Position numbers and translations under genes: made by a program. Below, piece by piece: positions 8,927 to 17,370 of a stretch of DNA of 64,000 bases. Position 1 is the stretch's first letter. Each line of letters opens with the position of its first letter. The notes below the pieces were generated by a model. That model was not told the origin of the DNA, searched no databases, and saw only the letters and a list, made by a program, of their open reading frames with translations. Source of the DNA: Microvirga sp. BSC39 (GTDB taxonomy: Bacteria > Pseudomonadota > Alphaproteobacteria > Rhizobiales > Beijerinckiaceae); assembly GCF_000739015.1 (NCBI RefSeq), contig NZ_JPUG01000079.1:53196-117195 (forward strand), in the 5' to 3' direction.

Positions 8927-9293
8927 GATTGGTGACGCTATGGCCTGAAGCGAACAATGATGCAGCACCATAACGGACCGGACGCGTCCCGCGTAGGCGT
9001 GTCATGGGAAACCTGCAAACAGGATGAACGAAACCTTGCTGCTTTGCGCCAGCGCCAAGTCTTTGTGACGTAATAGGAAACCGGTGCGATCTTCGCCGAT
9101 CCGCAGCTTGTGGAAGATCAAGAGGATGCCGATGCCGACCACTCCAACGAAACGGCTGCGGCAATTAGGTTTCGTTTAAGCGCCCTCTGTCAGGCTCCGT
9201 TTCCAGAAGGACGGCAAGCGGATCCATCTGCGGGCTTGTCCTTTCGGCTGCGTGGTCCAAAACGACCTCATCCTTTGAGAACGGAACGATCCC
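8927..9293. other. Intergenic region, no gene recognised
   Basis: About 370 bases between divergent genes. It should hold both promoters. I see no convincing coding frame, repeat or terminator in it. Confidence 0.5.
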
Positions 9294-10133
9294 TTGCGCG
9301 AAGCTTTTGCCGATCAGCCCGATGACGATCTGGACCTCCCCGCCGTGGTGCGGCGCAAGGCGCCGGCACGGCCGCCGCAGCGGCGTGCCGCAAAGCCTCA
9401 GCGCAGGCCGGGCATGGCCGAGCAGGCGGCCGCTTTCGTGTTCGGACATCCGCGGCAGATTCTCGCTGCTCTGTTCCTCACCGGATGCGGAGGGGCGATT
9501 GCCTGGAACGCGCTGGCACTTCAGAGCAGCCGTCATCCCGCACCTCTCTTCAACACACGGGAGATCGTCCTTGCACCCGAGCCTGCCGAGGCCGGAGCTG
9601 ATCGGCCCTTGCCTCCCGTGCGTCCCGGGGCTGAGCTGACCGAGCAGTCGTCGACGGGGCCGAACCCGAATGCCTTCGTTCCGCACGCAGCTGCAGCACC
9701 TGAAGCAGGTGCCGCCGGCGCGGCGGCGAGGCCGGTGGCGCGCAGCCCGATCACGGAGATGATCCGCAACGGCGGTCAGCCCGCACCGGCCGCTGCGCCT
9801 CCCGCGCGCGCTCAGCCGCCTGCGCCCGCAGCGGCACCGCCGGCGGCGCGCACCGCCCCGCGGGATCCGATCGCCGATATGATCCGCATGGGCGGACCTG
9901 TGCCGGTGCCGCCCGGCAATGTGGGCCGATCCGATCCCGGCGACACGGTTCTGGCGGGCCAGCGCGCCCTCGCGCGGCTCGGCTACAGCGTGAAGGTGGA
10001 CGGCGTGATGGGCTCCGGAACGCGGCAGGCCATCGAGCGCTTCGAGCAGGATAAGCGCCTGCCGGTGACGGGCGAGTTCAACGCGCGCACCCTGCGTGAA
10101 CTGTCCAACGCTTCCGGCATCGCGGTTCAGTAG
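9294..10133 (+). CDS. Membrane-anchored peptidoglycan-binding (PG_binding_1) protein
   Basis: About 279 aa. A basic N-terminal region (~1-45) is followed by one hydrophobic segment (~residues 55-75), a long Pro/Ala-rich linker and a C-terminal PG_binding_1 domain (~residues 218-275: LAGQRALARLGYSVKVDGVMG ... AIERFEQDKRLPVTGEFNARTLREL). The linker holds two copies of a short motif, SPITEMIRNGG and DPIADMIRMGG. The domain is expected to bind the cell wall from an inner-membrane anchor. An in-frame stop sits at 9276-9278, so the start must be downstream of it; TTG at 9294 is the first usable codon, with ATG at 9414 the alternative. It overlaps the DUF1491 gene by one base, suggesting co-expression. 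Confidence 0.8.
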   Translation: MREAFADQPDDDLDLPAVVRRKAPARPPQRRAAKPQRRPGMAEQAAAFVFGHPRQILAALFLTGCGGAIAWNALALQSSRHPAPLFNTREIVLAPEPAEAGADRPLPPVRPGAELTEQSSTGPNPNAFVPHAAAAPEAGAAGAAARPVARSPITEMIRNGGQPAPAAAPPARAQPPAPAAAPPAARTAPRDPIADMIRMGGPVPVPPGNVGRSDPGDTVLAGQRALARLGYSVKVDGVMGSGTRQAIERFEQDKRLPVTGEFNARTLRELSNASGIAVQ

Positions 10134-10474
10134 TGCCGCGCCTTCGCTCCGACTTCTGGGTTTCCGCTTACCTCCGCCGCTGCGCGGTGGAAGGCCTCGA
10201 CGCAGCCCTGCGCAAGCGCGGGGCGGCCGAGGCCGGAGCGATCTTCGTGAAGGTCGATCATCTCGACGGCACTGCAAGCCTGTACGGCCCCGCGCCGCAG
10301 CTTTTCCTCGACGACAGCGGCGAGCGACTCTTCGCTCCCATCCTGCAAGGCGTGATGCCCCTCGACGTGGAGGAGCGCATGACCCGCGAGTTGCGCTTCG
10401 ATCCCGACCTCTGGCTCGTCGAAGTCGACGACAGGCAGGGCAGGCACCTCCTCGACCTAGCGCCGGGCGACTAG
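10133..10474 (+). CDS. DUF1491 family protein
   Basis: A 113-aa soluble protein matching the small alphaproteobacterial DUF1491 family: N-terminal RLRSDFWVSAYLRRC, a central GAIFVKVDHLDGTASLYGPA segment and a C-terminal FDPDLWLVEVDDRQGRHLLDL. The GTG start overlaps the TAG stop of the preceding gene, so the two are translationally coupled. Function unknown; conserved in Rhizobiales. Confidence 0.85.
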   Translation: MPRLRSDFWVSAYLRRCAVEGLDAALRKRGAAEAGAIFVKVDHLDGTASLYGPAPQLFLDDSGERLFAPILQGVMPLDVEERMTRELRFDPDLWLVEVDDRQGRHLLDLAPGD

Positions 10475-10493
10475 TTTCGAGGGTCGATCCGTT

Positions 10494-11078
10494 TCAGAGG
10501 GCTCTGCCGACGGTCATCTTCGACCTGAATTCTTCATCGCTGTCGATGAAGGCTGCTTCCGTGCCGGCCCCGACCGCGTCGAAGAACCGGCTGACGAAAC
10601 ATCGAAAGGCCGCGCAGAGAGCGATGTCGCAGATCTGCCGGTCGGAAAACCCTGCTGACCGCAGTCGCTCGATATCGGATTCCGAGATGCGAGATGCATC
10701 GATGGCGACTTTCTCCGCATAGGACAGCATCTCGACGTCCTTCGCAGACAAACCTGCGGCGCGAAAGTCACGCTGAACCGCCAGAACGGCGTCCTTCGAT
10801 CCCAGATCCGCGATGAGCTGCTTGCTGTAGACTTGTGAGCAATAAGTCGATGGGATGTGCTTTGCGGCGATCAGAGTGATCAAACGCCATTCGCGCAGGC
10901 CAAGGGAAAAACCGGCCCGGATTTTGTCCGAGAAGTCCGTGTAGATGGGCAGCAGGTCGGGGCGGGCGGTGAAGCATTTCGCCGCCTCCATGACGAAGCC
11001 GAGTTGCTCTCTCTGCCGCTCGTAAATTTCCGCGACCCTGCCGGTTGCGTGCTCTTCCTCGATCGTTTCCAGGAACAT
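10494..11078 (-). CDS. Carboxymuconolactone decarboxylase / AhpD-like protein
   Basis: A 194-aa all-helical protein of the peroxidase-related CMD/AhpD superfamily (LREWRLITLIAAKHIPSTYCSQVYSKQL, then a second helical half with LSYAEKVAIDASRISESDIERLRSAGFSDRQICDIAL, both longer than shown as motifs elsewhere). The usual active-site CxxC is present only as C-S-Q-V, so it keeps one cysteine of the pair. An AhpD-type reductase role is therefore uncertain. It is convergent with the DUF1491 gene (19 bases between stops) and downstream of the DUF2336 gene on the same strand. Confidence 0.78.
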   Translation of the reverse strand: MFLETIEEEHATGRVAEIYERQREQLGFVMEAAKCFTARPDLLPIYTDFSDKIRAGFSLGLREWRLITLIAAKHIPSTYCSQVYSKQLIADLGSKDAVLAVQRDFRAAGLSAKDVEMLSYAEKVAIDASRISESDIERLRSAGFSDRQICDIALCAAFRCFVSRFFDAVGAGTEAAFIDSDEEFRSKMTVGRAL

Positions 11079-11183
11079 ACGGCTCTCCGATCCATCCGAC
11101 GGAATGGGAGAATCCTAACAGAAATCCAGACGGGCAGGCATCCTCCTCGGAACGGTGGCCGCTCACCCTCAGGCGATTTACGT

Positions 11184-12197
11184 CTAACGCTCCCGCGACA
11201 GCGCCCTGACGCCCAGGATCGCCTCGACGAGCGCAAGGGCGACCGGGCCGGGAACGTCCTGCACTTCGCGCACCAGTTCCTTGATCGCCGAGAGCGGATA
11301 GGACAGGGCAGGGTGGAGGCAGAGGAAGATCCGCGTCGCATCCCTCCTGTTCATGCCGAGAGCTTTCAGCGCGAGCGCGAGCAGACGATGGCGTCCGAGT
11401 TCGAGCACCCGCCACTCCACCGACGAGGACAGCTCGAAGAAGGTGGAGAGAAGGGTCTCCAGCCGCTCCACATCGCCCCGGCGGCTGACAGCCAGGAGTT
11501 CTGCGACATCCTCCTCGGCGAGAGCGCAGGACAGCGTCATGCGCCGCCGGGCCAGCAGGGCGGCGACGTGTTCGCGGATTCCAGCACGCCGCGTGGCATC
11601 GGCCGCGAGATACAGGGTTGCTGCGTCGCTCGGCGGAAGATCGTCTCGCCCGAGAACGATGCGGGCAAGAGCAGGCCGGCAGCGTGCGCGCTGCACCAGG
11701 AGCTTGAACGAGCCCGTGTCGGGTGCAACGGCGGGGTTGGCCGCAAGGGCCTCCGCCACAGTCTCCTCGCCGAGAAGCAGCAGCCTGCGGATTGTTGCGG
11801 GATCGAGATCAGGGCGGGCTGCGAGCCGCAGGCGCCCTGCAGGGGTTGCGAGCTGCCGGCGGTTTCCCGTCTCGGGCAGATGCGTAGCGTGCTGGAGCAG
11901 GAAGGATCGTGCCTCAGGCGAATGCTGAACGAGATAGTCGAGAACGGAAGCTGGCGCATCGGCACAGGGCGCAAGGATGCGGGCGAGCGCCAGGAGAGTG
12001 GCTGCGTCCCCGCGCGGCAGGGAACCGAGCATGAGCGCTTCGAAGGTTTCGATGCTCTCCCGGTCCCGTGCAGGCGCGGCGACAAACATCTCCGCGTTCA
12101 CTTTCAGGAGAGCGGCGCGCATGTCCGGCGTTGCGTTCTCGGAGGAGCCGAAGCCCGACAGGTCCGACCACAGATCCGGGTTCGAAGAGGACGCCAT
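11184..12197 (-). CDS. DUF2336 domain-containing protein
   Basis: A 337-aa alpha-helical protein. HEAT-like segments with paired Leu/Ala helices run from ~residue 40 to 250 (for example SVLDYLVQHSPEARSFLLQH and DPATIRRLLLLGEETVAEAL), as in alphaproteobacterial DUF2336 proteins. No signal peptide or membrane span is seen. ATG at 12197 is preferred over an in-frame TTG two codons upstream. Function unknown. Confidence 0.82.
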   Translation of the reverse strand: MASSSNPDLWSDLSGFGSSENATPDMRAALLKVNAEMFVAAPARDRESIETFEALMLGSLPRGDAATLLALARILAPCADAPASVLDYLVQHSPEARSFLLQHATHLPETGNRRQLATPAGRLRLAARPDLDPATIRRLLLLGEETVAEALAANPAVAPDTGSFKLLVQRARCRPALARIVLGRDDLPPSDAATLYLAADATRRAGIREHVAALLARRRMTLSCALAEEDVAELLAVSRRGDVERLETLLSTFFELSSSVEWRVLELGRHRLLALALKALGMNRRDATRIFLCLHPALSYPLSAIKELVREVQDVPGPVALALVEAILGVRALSRER

Positions 12198-12449
12198 AAA
12201 CAACTCGCTTCAACGCAACTGCGCAGAGGCTAAGGGGGTGCATCTTAGCGCACCTTTAACGGGCGTCCGTTGCCCAGAATGTGAGCGATCAGAAGCGGAA
12301 CATAAGCGCGGCCGTGACTGTTGTTTTCATGTCAGGCTGGGCCTTTTTCGACATGGTCCAGGCCGGTGGAAACCATCTGTTAACCATAGGTCTCTTTTTG
12401 TGGGTCAGTCGTCGAGGCAGCCAGTGGCACCATAGAAGAGGAGGGCAAG

Positions 12450-12653
12450 ATGCAAGACGTCTGGACGAGGTCGCCAGGATTGGTGATCGCATTCCCGGAT
12501 ATTTCGGAGCGGCCGCCGCGTCCGCATCTGTCCGCGAACGAACCCAGGGGCGAGATCCTTCTCTTCACCGGTGTTCGCTACGAGAGACCGGCTCCCAATC
12601 CCGGCCCTTCCCACCCATTGGTCTCCAATGGCCGCGGCCGTCGCCGTTCCTGA
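12450..12653 (+). CDS. Small conserved-looking hypothetical protein (67 aa)
   Basis: A short gene with a strong ribosome site (GGAGGGCAAG ending just before the ATG). The protein is polar and Pro/Arg-rich. It contains GEILLFTGVRYERP, a motif I associate with small Rhizobiales hypothetical proteins, which argues it is real. A longer overlapping frame (12281-12661) in another register has a hydrophobic start but an arginine-rich shadow-like end and a weak GTG start. The 12204-12449 stretch upstream shows nothing else. Confidence 0.5.
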   Translation: MQDVWTRSPGLVIAFPDISERPPRPHLSANEPRGEILLFTGVRYERPAPNPGPSHPLVSNGRGRRRS

Positions 12654-12697
12654 TCGATTGATTTTTTCATTGCCGAAGTGGCGCCGTTAGGCGTCGT

Positions 12698-13195
12698 TCA
12701 AAGGCTGGCCACGTCGCGCACCATCAGTGCTGCATCCGGTCCATAGCTTGCGAGCTTTGCTCCCAGGCCCGGAACCGCAACCTCGCGAAAGCCTGCCTTC
12801 TCCCAGAAGACTTGCGACTTGTTGACGGCGACCAGCGACAGATTGTCGAAACCCGCCTTGCGCGCATGGCCCACCAACAGGCTCGTGATCTGCGCCGCAT
12901 AGCCCTTGCCCCGCGCCGCAGGCAGCAGGGCGACGTCGTGAATGTAGTAGGTTGTGGCCGGGGACGGGATCGCGCCGAGAAGCCGGTTCAGACATGGTGG
13001 CTCCGCGAAACGCCAGGGGTGGGTGAGCGCATAGCCGATGGCGCGTTCATCATCGACCAGCATGAAGCAGCCCTTCGGATAGAGGCGCTGCCGCTCGGCC
13101 AGAACCTCGGGATCCTCCGGGTGGCTGACATGGATCGCATCCGCCAGAGCCTGAACCTGGGTCAGATCCTGCGGGGTCATCGGCCGCCAGGCCAT
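12698..13195 (-). CDS. GNAT-family N-acetyltransferase
   Basis: A 165-aa GNAT protein. The acetyl-CoA-binding motif A is IHDVALLPAARGKGYAAQI (~residues 85-103), followed by LSLVAVNKSQVFWEKAGF, the beta5/alpha4 region typical of the fold. The acceptor substrate is unknown. The start at 13195 (MAWRPMTPQD) is 5 bases after the stop of the DUF1254 gene, so it is the last gene of the pbp-DUF1214-DUF1254-GNAT operon. Confidence 0.88.
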   Translation of the reverse strand: MAWRPMTPQDLTQVQALADAIHVSHPEDPEVLAERQRLYPKGCFMLVDDERAIGYALTHPWRFAEPPCLNRLLGAIPSPATTYYIHDVALLPAARGKGYAAQITSLLVGHARKAGFDNLSLVAVNKSQVFWEKAGFREVAVPGLGAKLASYGPDAALMVRDVASL

Positions 13196-13200
13196 GCCGA

Positions 13201-13764
13201 TCAGGCGTCCTGCTCGGCCGTGCAGGAAACCGCCTTCGCCATCTCTTCCGCCTGGGGTCGCAGGCTGGGGGCAGGGGCGATGACGCGCACGATGACGAAG
13301 CCCTGCACCTCGGGAGCAACGATCCGCACGTCGCGGGAGGGGGCGTTCTCGTCCTCGGCGGCCCGAGCCTCGTCGAGCTGGCGCCCGGTCATGGCGACGA
13401 TATCGAGTTCGCCGCGCACGGCGGCACGGTCCGTCACCGCGAAGAACACGCCGCCCGTCTCCTTGTGGAAGGAGAAGGATAGCAGGAGCGAGCCCGTTCG
13501 GGTGGCGACCCGCATCGGCCCATTGCGCAGGTCGAACGCGCAGGTGGCGACCGCCGCAGCGGGATCGGGATTGGGCAGCCATGTGTTCTCGCCGCCGGGA
13601 GCGCTGATGATCTGAGCCTTGTCGGCGGTCAGGGTCGCCTGGACCTTGGAGAACGCATCCTGATCGGCCAGATAGGGACTGCCCAGGATGGCTGCGATGT
13701 GGATCCCTACCGCGATGACGAGGCCGCAGAGGGTGGCGATGATGAACCGGCCGAACCCTCTCAT
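13201..13764 (-). CDS. DUF1254-type membrane-anchored protein
   Basis: A 187-aa protein with an N-terminal membrane segment (FIIATLCGLVIAVGIHIAAIL, residues ~5-25) and an envelope-side domain. It resembles the short DUF1254 proteins encoded next to DUF1214 proteins in Rhizobiales. ATG at 13764 overlaps the stop of the upstream gene as ATGA, the classic sign of coupled translation; a GTG three codons earlier is the alternative. Role unknown; the operon partner is a peptidoglycan synthase. Confidence 0.72.
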   Translation of the reverse strand: MRGFGRFIIATLCGLVIAVGIHIAAILGSPYLADQDAFSKVQATLTADKAQIISAPGGENTWLPNPDPAAAVATCAFDLRNGPMRVATRTGSLLLSFSFHKETGGVFFAVTDRAAVRGELDIVAMTGRQLDEARAAEDENAPSRDVRIVAPEVQGFVIVRVIAPAPSLRPQAEEMAKAVSCTAEQDA

Positions 13765-14429
13765 GCGCCGCACTCCAGCCGCTGGATGACGGGCATGTCA
13801 CTCTCTTCGAGATTGGCCCCCGCCGCGCCTGGAGGGTCGTAGAGGCGCAGCACCACCGTGAAGGTGCCTCCCGCGGGAAGCTGGAGCCAGTTGCCCGGCT
13901 GCACGCTCCGAGACAGGGCGATGGAGAAACGGTCCTGCGCGTCGCGAAGCACTTCGGCTGAAGTGAAACTCCCGCGCCTGAGTTCAGTGCTCGGCAAACG
14001 GCCGGCTTGGTCATACAGGGTCAGGGTCCAGACACGGGCGATGGGCGCAACCGGGCCGATGCTGTAGGAGCAGGCCGAGTCGAGAGGTCTGCCGTCGTTG
14101 TCCACGCTTGCCGTGAAGCCCATACCTTCGCCTGTGGCGAGGGGAACGTCGCCCCGGCGCGCGATGATGGCGCGCATGTAGGGATCGGCCGCAGGAGCGC
14201 CTAACTGGGGCCAAGCCTGCCACGGACCGAGCCGGAGGCTGCCGAACGGGGGATTGCCGTTGATGGCCCAATAGGCCGAGCCCAGGCCGAGCCCCAGCGC
14301 CAGGAGAAGCGTGTAGACGACCAGGATGGCCGTGGGAACTCGGCGGATGGACACGGACAGGGATGGCCTCGATGGCGCGCGCATCGAACCGGCCGCAGGG
14401 GCGTTCGTCAAGAGAGTCTCACTCTGCAT
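13761..14429 (-). CDS. DUF1214 domain protein, membrane-anchored
   Basis: A 222-aa protein with one N-terminal membrane span (~residues 32-56: TAILVVYTLLLALGLGLG) and a C-terminal beta-rich DUF1214-like domain (SCYSYS-like core DSACSYSIGPVAPIARVWTL, then QPGNWLQLPAGGTFTVVLRLYDP). It starts 2 bases after the stop of the penicillin-binding protein and overlaps the DUF1254 gene, so the three are co-translated. Function unknown. Confidence 0.78.
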   Translation of the reverse strand: MQSETLLTNAPAAGSMRAPSRPSLSVSIRRVPTAILVVYTLLLALGLGLGSAYWAINGNPPFGSLRLGPWQAWPQLGAPAADPYMRAIIARRGDVPLATGEGMGFTASVDNDGRPLDSACSYSIGPVAPIARVWTLTLYDQAGRLPSTELRRGSFTSAEVLRDAQDRFSIALSRSVQPGNWLQLPAGGTFTVVLRLYDPPGAAGANLEESDMPVIQRLECGA

Positions 14430-14431
14430 GG

Positions 14432-16684
14432 TCAGGGCATGGCGACTTGGCGGGGGGTATTCACAGCCGCCGAGCTGCGCGGCGCTTCGGGAGCCTTGCC
14501 CGTCGTGACAGAGCGGTCGACCGACTGGAACAGGGTGCCGATCCCGCCGAGGACCTCATAGGACTTGCGGGACAGGGTGCCGGCCAGGAAAGCCTGCGCG
14601 GGCGACTGGGCCTGATCCGCCGACGGACGGTTCGAGGAGGCGACGCGATTGGCATTGGCCGGGCTTGCGCCGGGGATTGGGCGGATTTCCAGGTTCTGGT
14701 GCGCGACATCCATCACGTCGTGCCAGGTCATGGCGGGAAGCGTGCCGCCGGTCATGTCGTTCATCGGCGTGGAATCGTCATTGCCATACCAGACGCTGGC
14801 CACGAGGTTGCCCGTGTAGCCCACGAACCAGGCGTCCTTGTAGCCGTTCGTGGTGCCGGTCTTGCCGGCGACCGGAATTCCCTCGAGGATGGCCCGCTTG
14901 CCGGTGCCTTCCTCGACCACCTTGTTCAACATGAAGTTCATGTCCTGCACCACGCGGGTGTCGAGCACCTGCTTGGGCGGGGTGTCGCGGTCATGGCGGA
15001 AGATGACCTCACCGGACGAGTTGCGCACCTCCCAGGCGGCATAAGGGTCGGCGCGCTTGCCGCCATTGGCGAAGACCGCATAGGCGGCGGCCATGTCGAT
15101 GACCGTCACCTCGGCGGCGCCGATGGGCAGGGAGCTCGAATCCGTGAGCGGATGGGTGAGGCCCATGCGCTTGGCCGTATCGACGATCACGGCGCGGCCG
15201 GCCTTGGCATTCCCCTTGCCGATCTCAAGCGACATGCGCACCGGAATCGAATTGATCGAGCGGGCCAGGGCCGACGTCAGGGACATAGAGCCGGAGAACG
15301 ACCGGTTGTAGTTCTGGGGGCACCAGTTGCCCAGACAGATCGGCTGGTCGACCACGTTCGAGGTCGGCCGCAGCTTCGGATTGGTGGTCATGGCCGCCGC
15401 ATAGACGAACGGCTTGAAGGACGAGCCCGGTTGGCGCAGGCCGCCTGTGGCGCGGTTGAACTGGCTCTGGCCGTAATCGCGCCCGCCGACGATAGCCCTG
15501 ACGGCCCCGTCGACATCCATCACCACGAGAGCGCCCTGACCCGCCTTGTACTGGCGCCCGTGCTGCCGAAGCATGTTCTCGAGGGTCTGCTCCGCGTGGC
15601 GCTGCAGGTTCGTGTCGAGCGGGGTCTTCACGATCAGCACACGCTCATTGCCGAACTTCTTCTGCGAGGCCTGGAGCTTCACCTGCTCGAAAGCCCAATC
15701 GAGATAGAAATCCGGCGTTGTTTCGCGCTCTCGGCTGACCGGAGTGGCAGGATTGCGCCGGGCGATCTGGATCTGGCCCTCGGTGAGGAAGCCGGCTTCG
15801 ACCATGTTGCGCAGCACCTCGTTCGCCCGGGCGCGGGCGGCCGGCAGGTTGATGTGCGGGGCGTACTTGCTCGGCGCCTTGAACAGGCCGGCCAGCATGG
15901 CGGATTCCGCCAGGGTCAGGTCTTTGGCCGGCTTGCCGAAATAATAATCGGCCGCTGCCACGGCACCATGAGCGCCGCCGCCCATATAGGCGCGGTCGAG
16001 GTAGAGCTTGAGGATCTCGTCCTTGGTCAGGTGAAACTCGAGCCAGAGCGCCAGAAACGCTTCCTTGATCTTGCGCTCGAGGGAGCGTTCGTTGGTCAAG
16101 AAGAGGTTCTTCGCCAACTGCTGGGTGATGGAGGAGCCACCCTGCACCACGCCGCCGCCCTGGGCATTGACCAAGAGGGCGCGGAAGGTGCCGATGGGAT
16201 CGATGCCCCAGTGATCGTAGAAGCGCCGGTCCTCGGTCGCCAGCGCCGCCTTGATCAGGTGATCCGGGAAATCCTCAAGCTTGTAGGAATCGTCGAGGTG
16301 CAGGCCGCGGCGTCCCACCTCCTGGCCGTAACGGTCGAGGAAGGTGATGGCGAGATCCTGGGTCTTGAGCCAGTCGCTCTCGGTTTCCCGGAAGGCCGGA
16401 AGGGCGAGCGCCAGCATGACCACGGCGCCGCCCGCCCCGAGCGTGGTCGCCTCGCTCGTCAGGTCGAGGATAACGCGGGGAGCGCCGCGAAACCGCAGGC
16501 CCTTCATCTTTTCCGAGTACCATTCCCATGCATCCCCCAGGCCGCTGCGGCCCTGGAACAGGGCCGAGTTGAGCCAGGCATCGAACGCGAGCGCGGCACG
16601 CTTGATCCGTGTCGTGAAAGGGAGGGGAGGCTGCTGGCTCACGGCGGTCCTTCGGGGAGGGTCAGACGGGCTGACCGCACTCAT
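14432..16684 (-). CDS. Class A penicillin-binding protein (GT51 transglycosylase / transpeptidase)
   Basis: A 750-aa bifunctional peptidoglycan synthase. After a ~80-residue cytoplasmic part, one membrane span (~82-97) leads to a GT51 glycosyltransferase domain (ATEDRRFYDHWGID with catalytic Glu151; QGGSSITQQLAKNLFL). The transpeptidase domain follows with the SSFK motif (Ser421), SIN (475-477) and KTGT (607-610). It polymerises glycan strands from lipid II and cross-links them at the inner membrane. Which PBP1 paralogue it is cannot be settled by eye. It heads an operon with DUF1214, DUF1254 and GNAT genes. The start shows no obvious Shine-Dalgarno. Confidence 0.93.
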   Translation of the reverse strand: MSAVSPSDPPRRTAVSQQPPLPFTTRIKRAALAFDAWLNSALFQGRSGLGDAWEWYSEKMKGLRFRGAPRVILDLTSEATTLGAGGAVVMLALALPAFRETESDWLKTQDLAITFLDRYGQEVGRRGLHLDDSYKLEDFPDHLIKAALATEDRRFYDHWGIDPIGTFRALLVNAQGGGVVQGGSSITQQLAKNLFLTNERSLERKIKEAFLALWLEFHLTKDEILKLYLDRAYMGGGAHGAVAAADYYFGKPAKDLTLAESAMLAGLFKAPSKYAPHINLPAARARANEVLRNMVEAGFLTEGQIQIARRNPATPVSRERETTPDFYLDWAFEQVKLQASQKKFGNERVLIVKTPLDTNLQRHAEQTLENMLRQHGRQYKAGQGALVVMDVDGAVRAIVGGRDYGQSQFNRATGGLRQPGSSFKPFVYAAAMTTNPKLRPTSNVVDQPICLGNWCPQNYNRSFSGSMSLTSALARSINSIPVRMSLEIGKGNAKAGRAVIVDTAKRMGLTHPLTDSSSLPIGAAEVTVIDMAAAYAVFANGGKRADPYAAWEVRNSSGEVIFRHDRDTPPKQVLDTRVVQDMNFMLNKVVEEGTGKRAILEGIPVAGKTGTTNGYKDAWFVGYTGNLVASVWYGNDDSTPMNDMTGGTLPAMTWHDVMDVAHQNLEIRPIPGASPANANRVASSNRPSADQAQSPAQAFLAGTLSRKSYEVLGGIGTLFQSVDRSVTTGKAPEAPRSSAAVNTPRQVAMP

Positions 16685-16860
16685 ATTATGATCGTTCGGT
16701 ATCCTAGCGGCAACGCTGAAGCGCGGCGAGGCTGATATATATAACTCCGAACCTTGTTTGTAGGTTCACGGAGATTTACCTCTTAGAGGGTAAAAGGCTG
16801 CCGGACGTGCGGTTTAGCACTTTCCTTCAAACCGCCTCAAAGAGACGTCAAAGCGCCCAC

Positions 16861-17355
16861 ATGCCAAATGCCGCACCCCTGATCCGCTCCCAGCCGGAGG
16901 AGCAACCCTTCTGGCGCGTGAAATCCTTGGAGGCCATGAGCCTCGAGGAGTGGGAGAGCCTGTGCGACGGCTGCGGCCGCTGCTGCCTCGTCAAGCTGGA
17001 GGACGAGGACACGGCCGAGGTCATGTACACCAATGTGGGCTGTACTCTCCTGGACGACCAGACCTGCCGCTGCCGCGACTACCCGAACCGTCAGGCCAAG
17101 GTGGCCGATTGCGTGCGCCTGACGCCGCAGGCGGTCCGAAGCCTCTCCTGGCTGCCGCAGACCTGCGCCTACCGTCTGCTGGCGGAGGGCCAAGACCTCT
17201 ATTGGTGGCATCCGCTCGTCTCCGGCGACCCGGAGACCGTGCATGCGGCGGGCATCTCCGTCCGCGACCGGGTGGCGGGCCCGGAGGAGAACTTCAGCAT
17301 CGCCGAACTCCTGGAGCGCATCACCGACTGGCCGATGGAGCATCCCGAGGATTAA
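16861..17355 (+). CDS. YcgN-type cysteine-cluster protein (UPF0260)
   Basis: A 164-aa protein very like Escherichia coli YcgN in outline: FWRVKSLEAMSLEEWESLCD, the CDGCGRCCL cluster, a CRCRDYPNR segment and a LPQTCAYRLLAEGQDL segment. The cysteines suggest a bound metal or Fe-S centre; the role is unknown. ATG at 16861 gives the family length; a GTG at 16807 would add an unsupported 18-residue leader. Divergent from the penicillin-binding protein gene. Confidence 0.88.
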   Translation: MPNAAPLIRSQPEEQPFWRVKSLEAMSLEEWESLCDGCGRCCLVKLEDEDTAEVMYTNVGCTLLDDQTCRCRDYPNRQAKVADCVRLTPQAVRSLSWLPQTCAYRLLAEGQDLYWWHPLVSGDPETVHAAGISVRDRVAGPEENFSIAELLERITDWPMEHPED

Positions 17356-17370
17356 GGGTGGGCTCCCTCG

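Noticed and set aside
12281..12661. 126-aa frame with a hydrophobic N-terminal segment
   Set aside because: Weak GTG start, arginine-rich C-terminus and overlap with a better-supported 67-aa gene (strong ribosome site at 12437-12446).
14363..16735. 790-codon plus-strand frame opposite the penicillin-binding protein
   Set aside because: Shadow frame; GT51 and transpeptidase motifs are on the minus strand.
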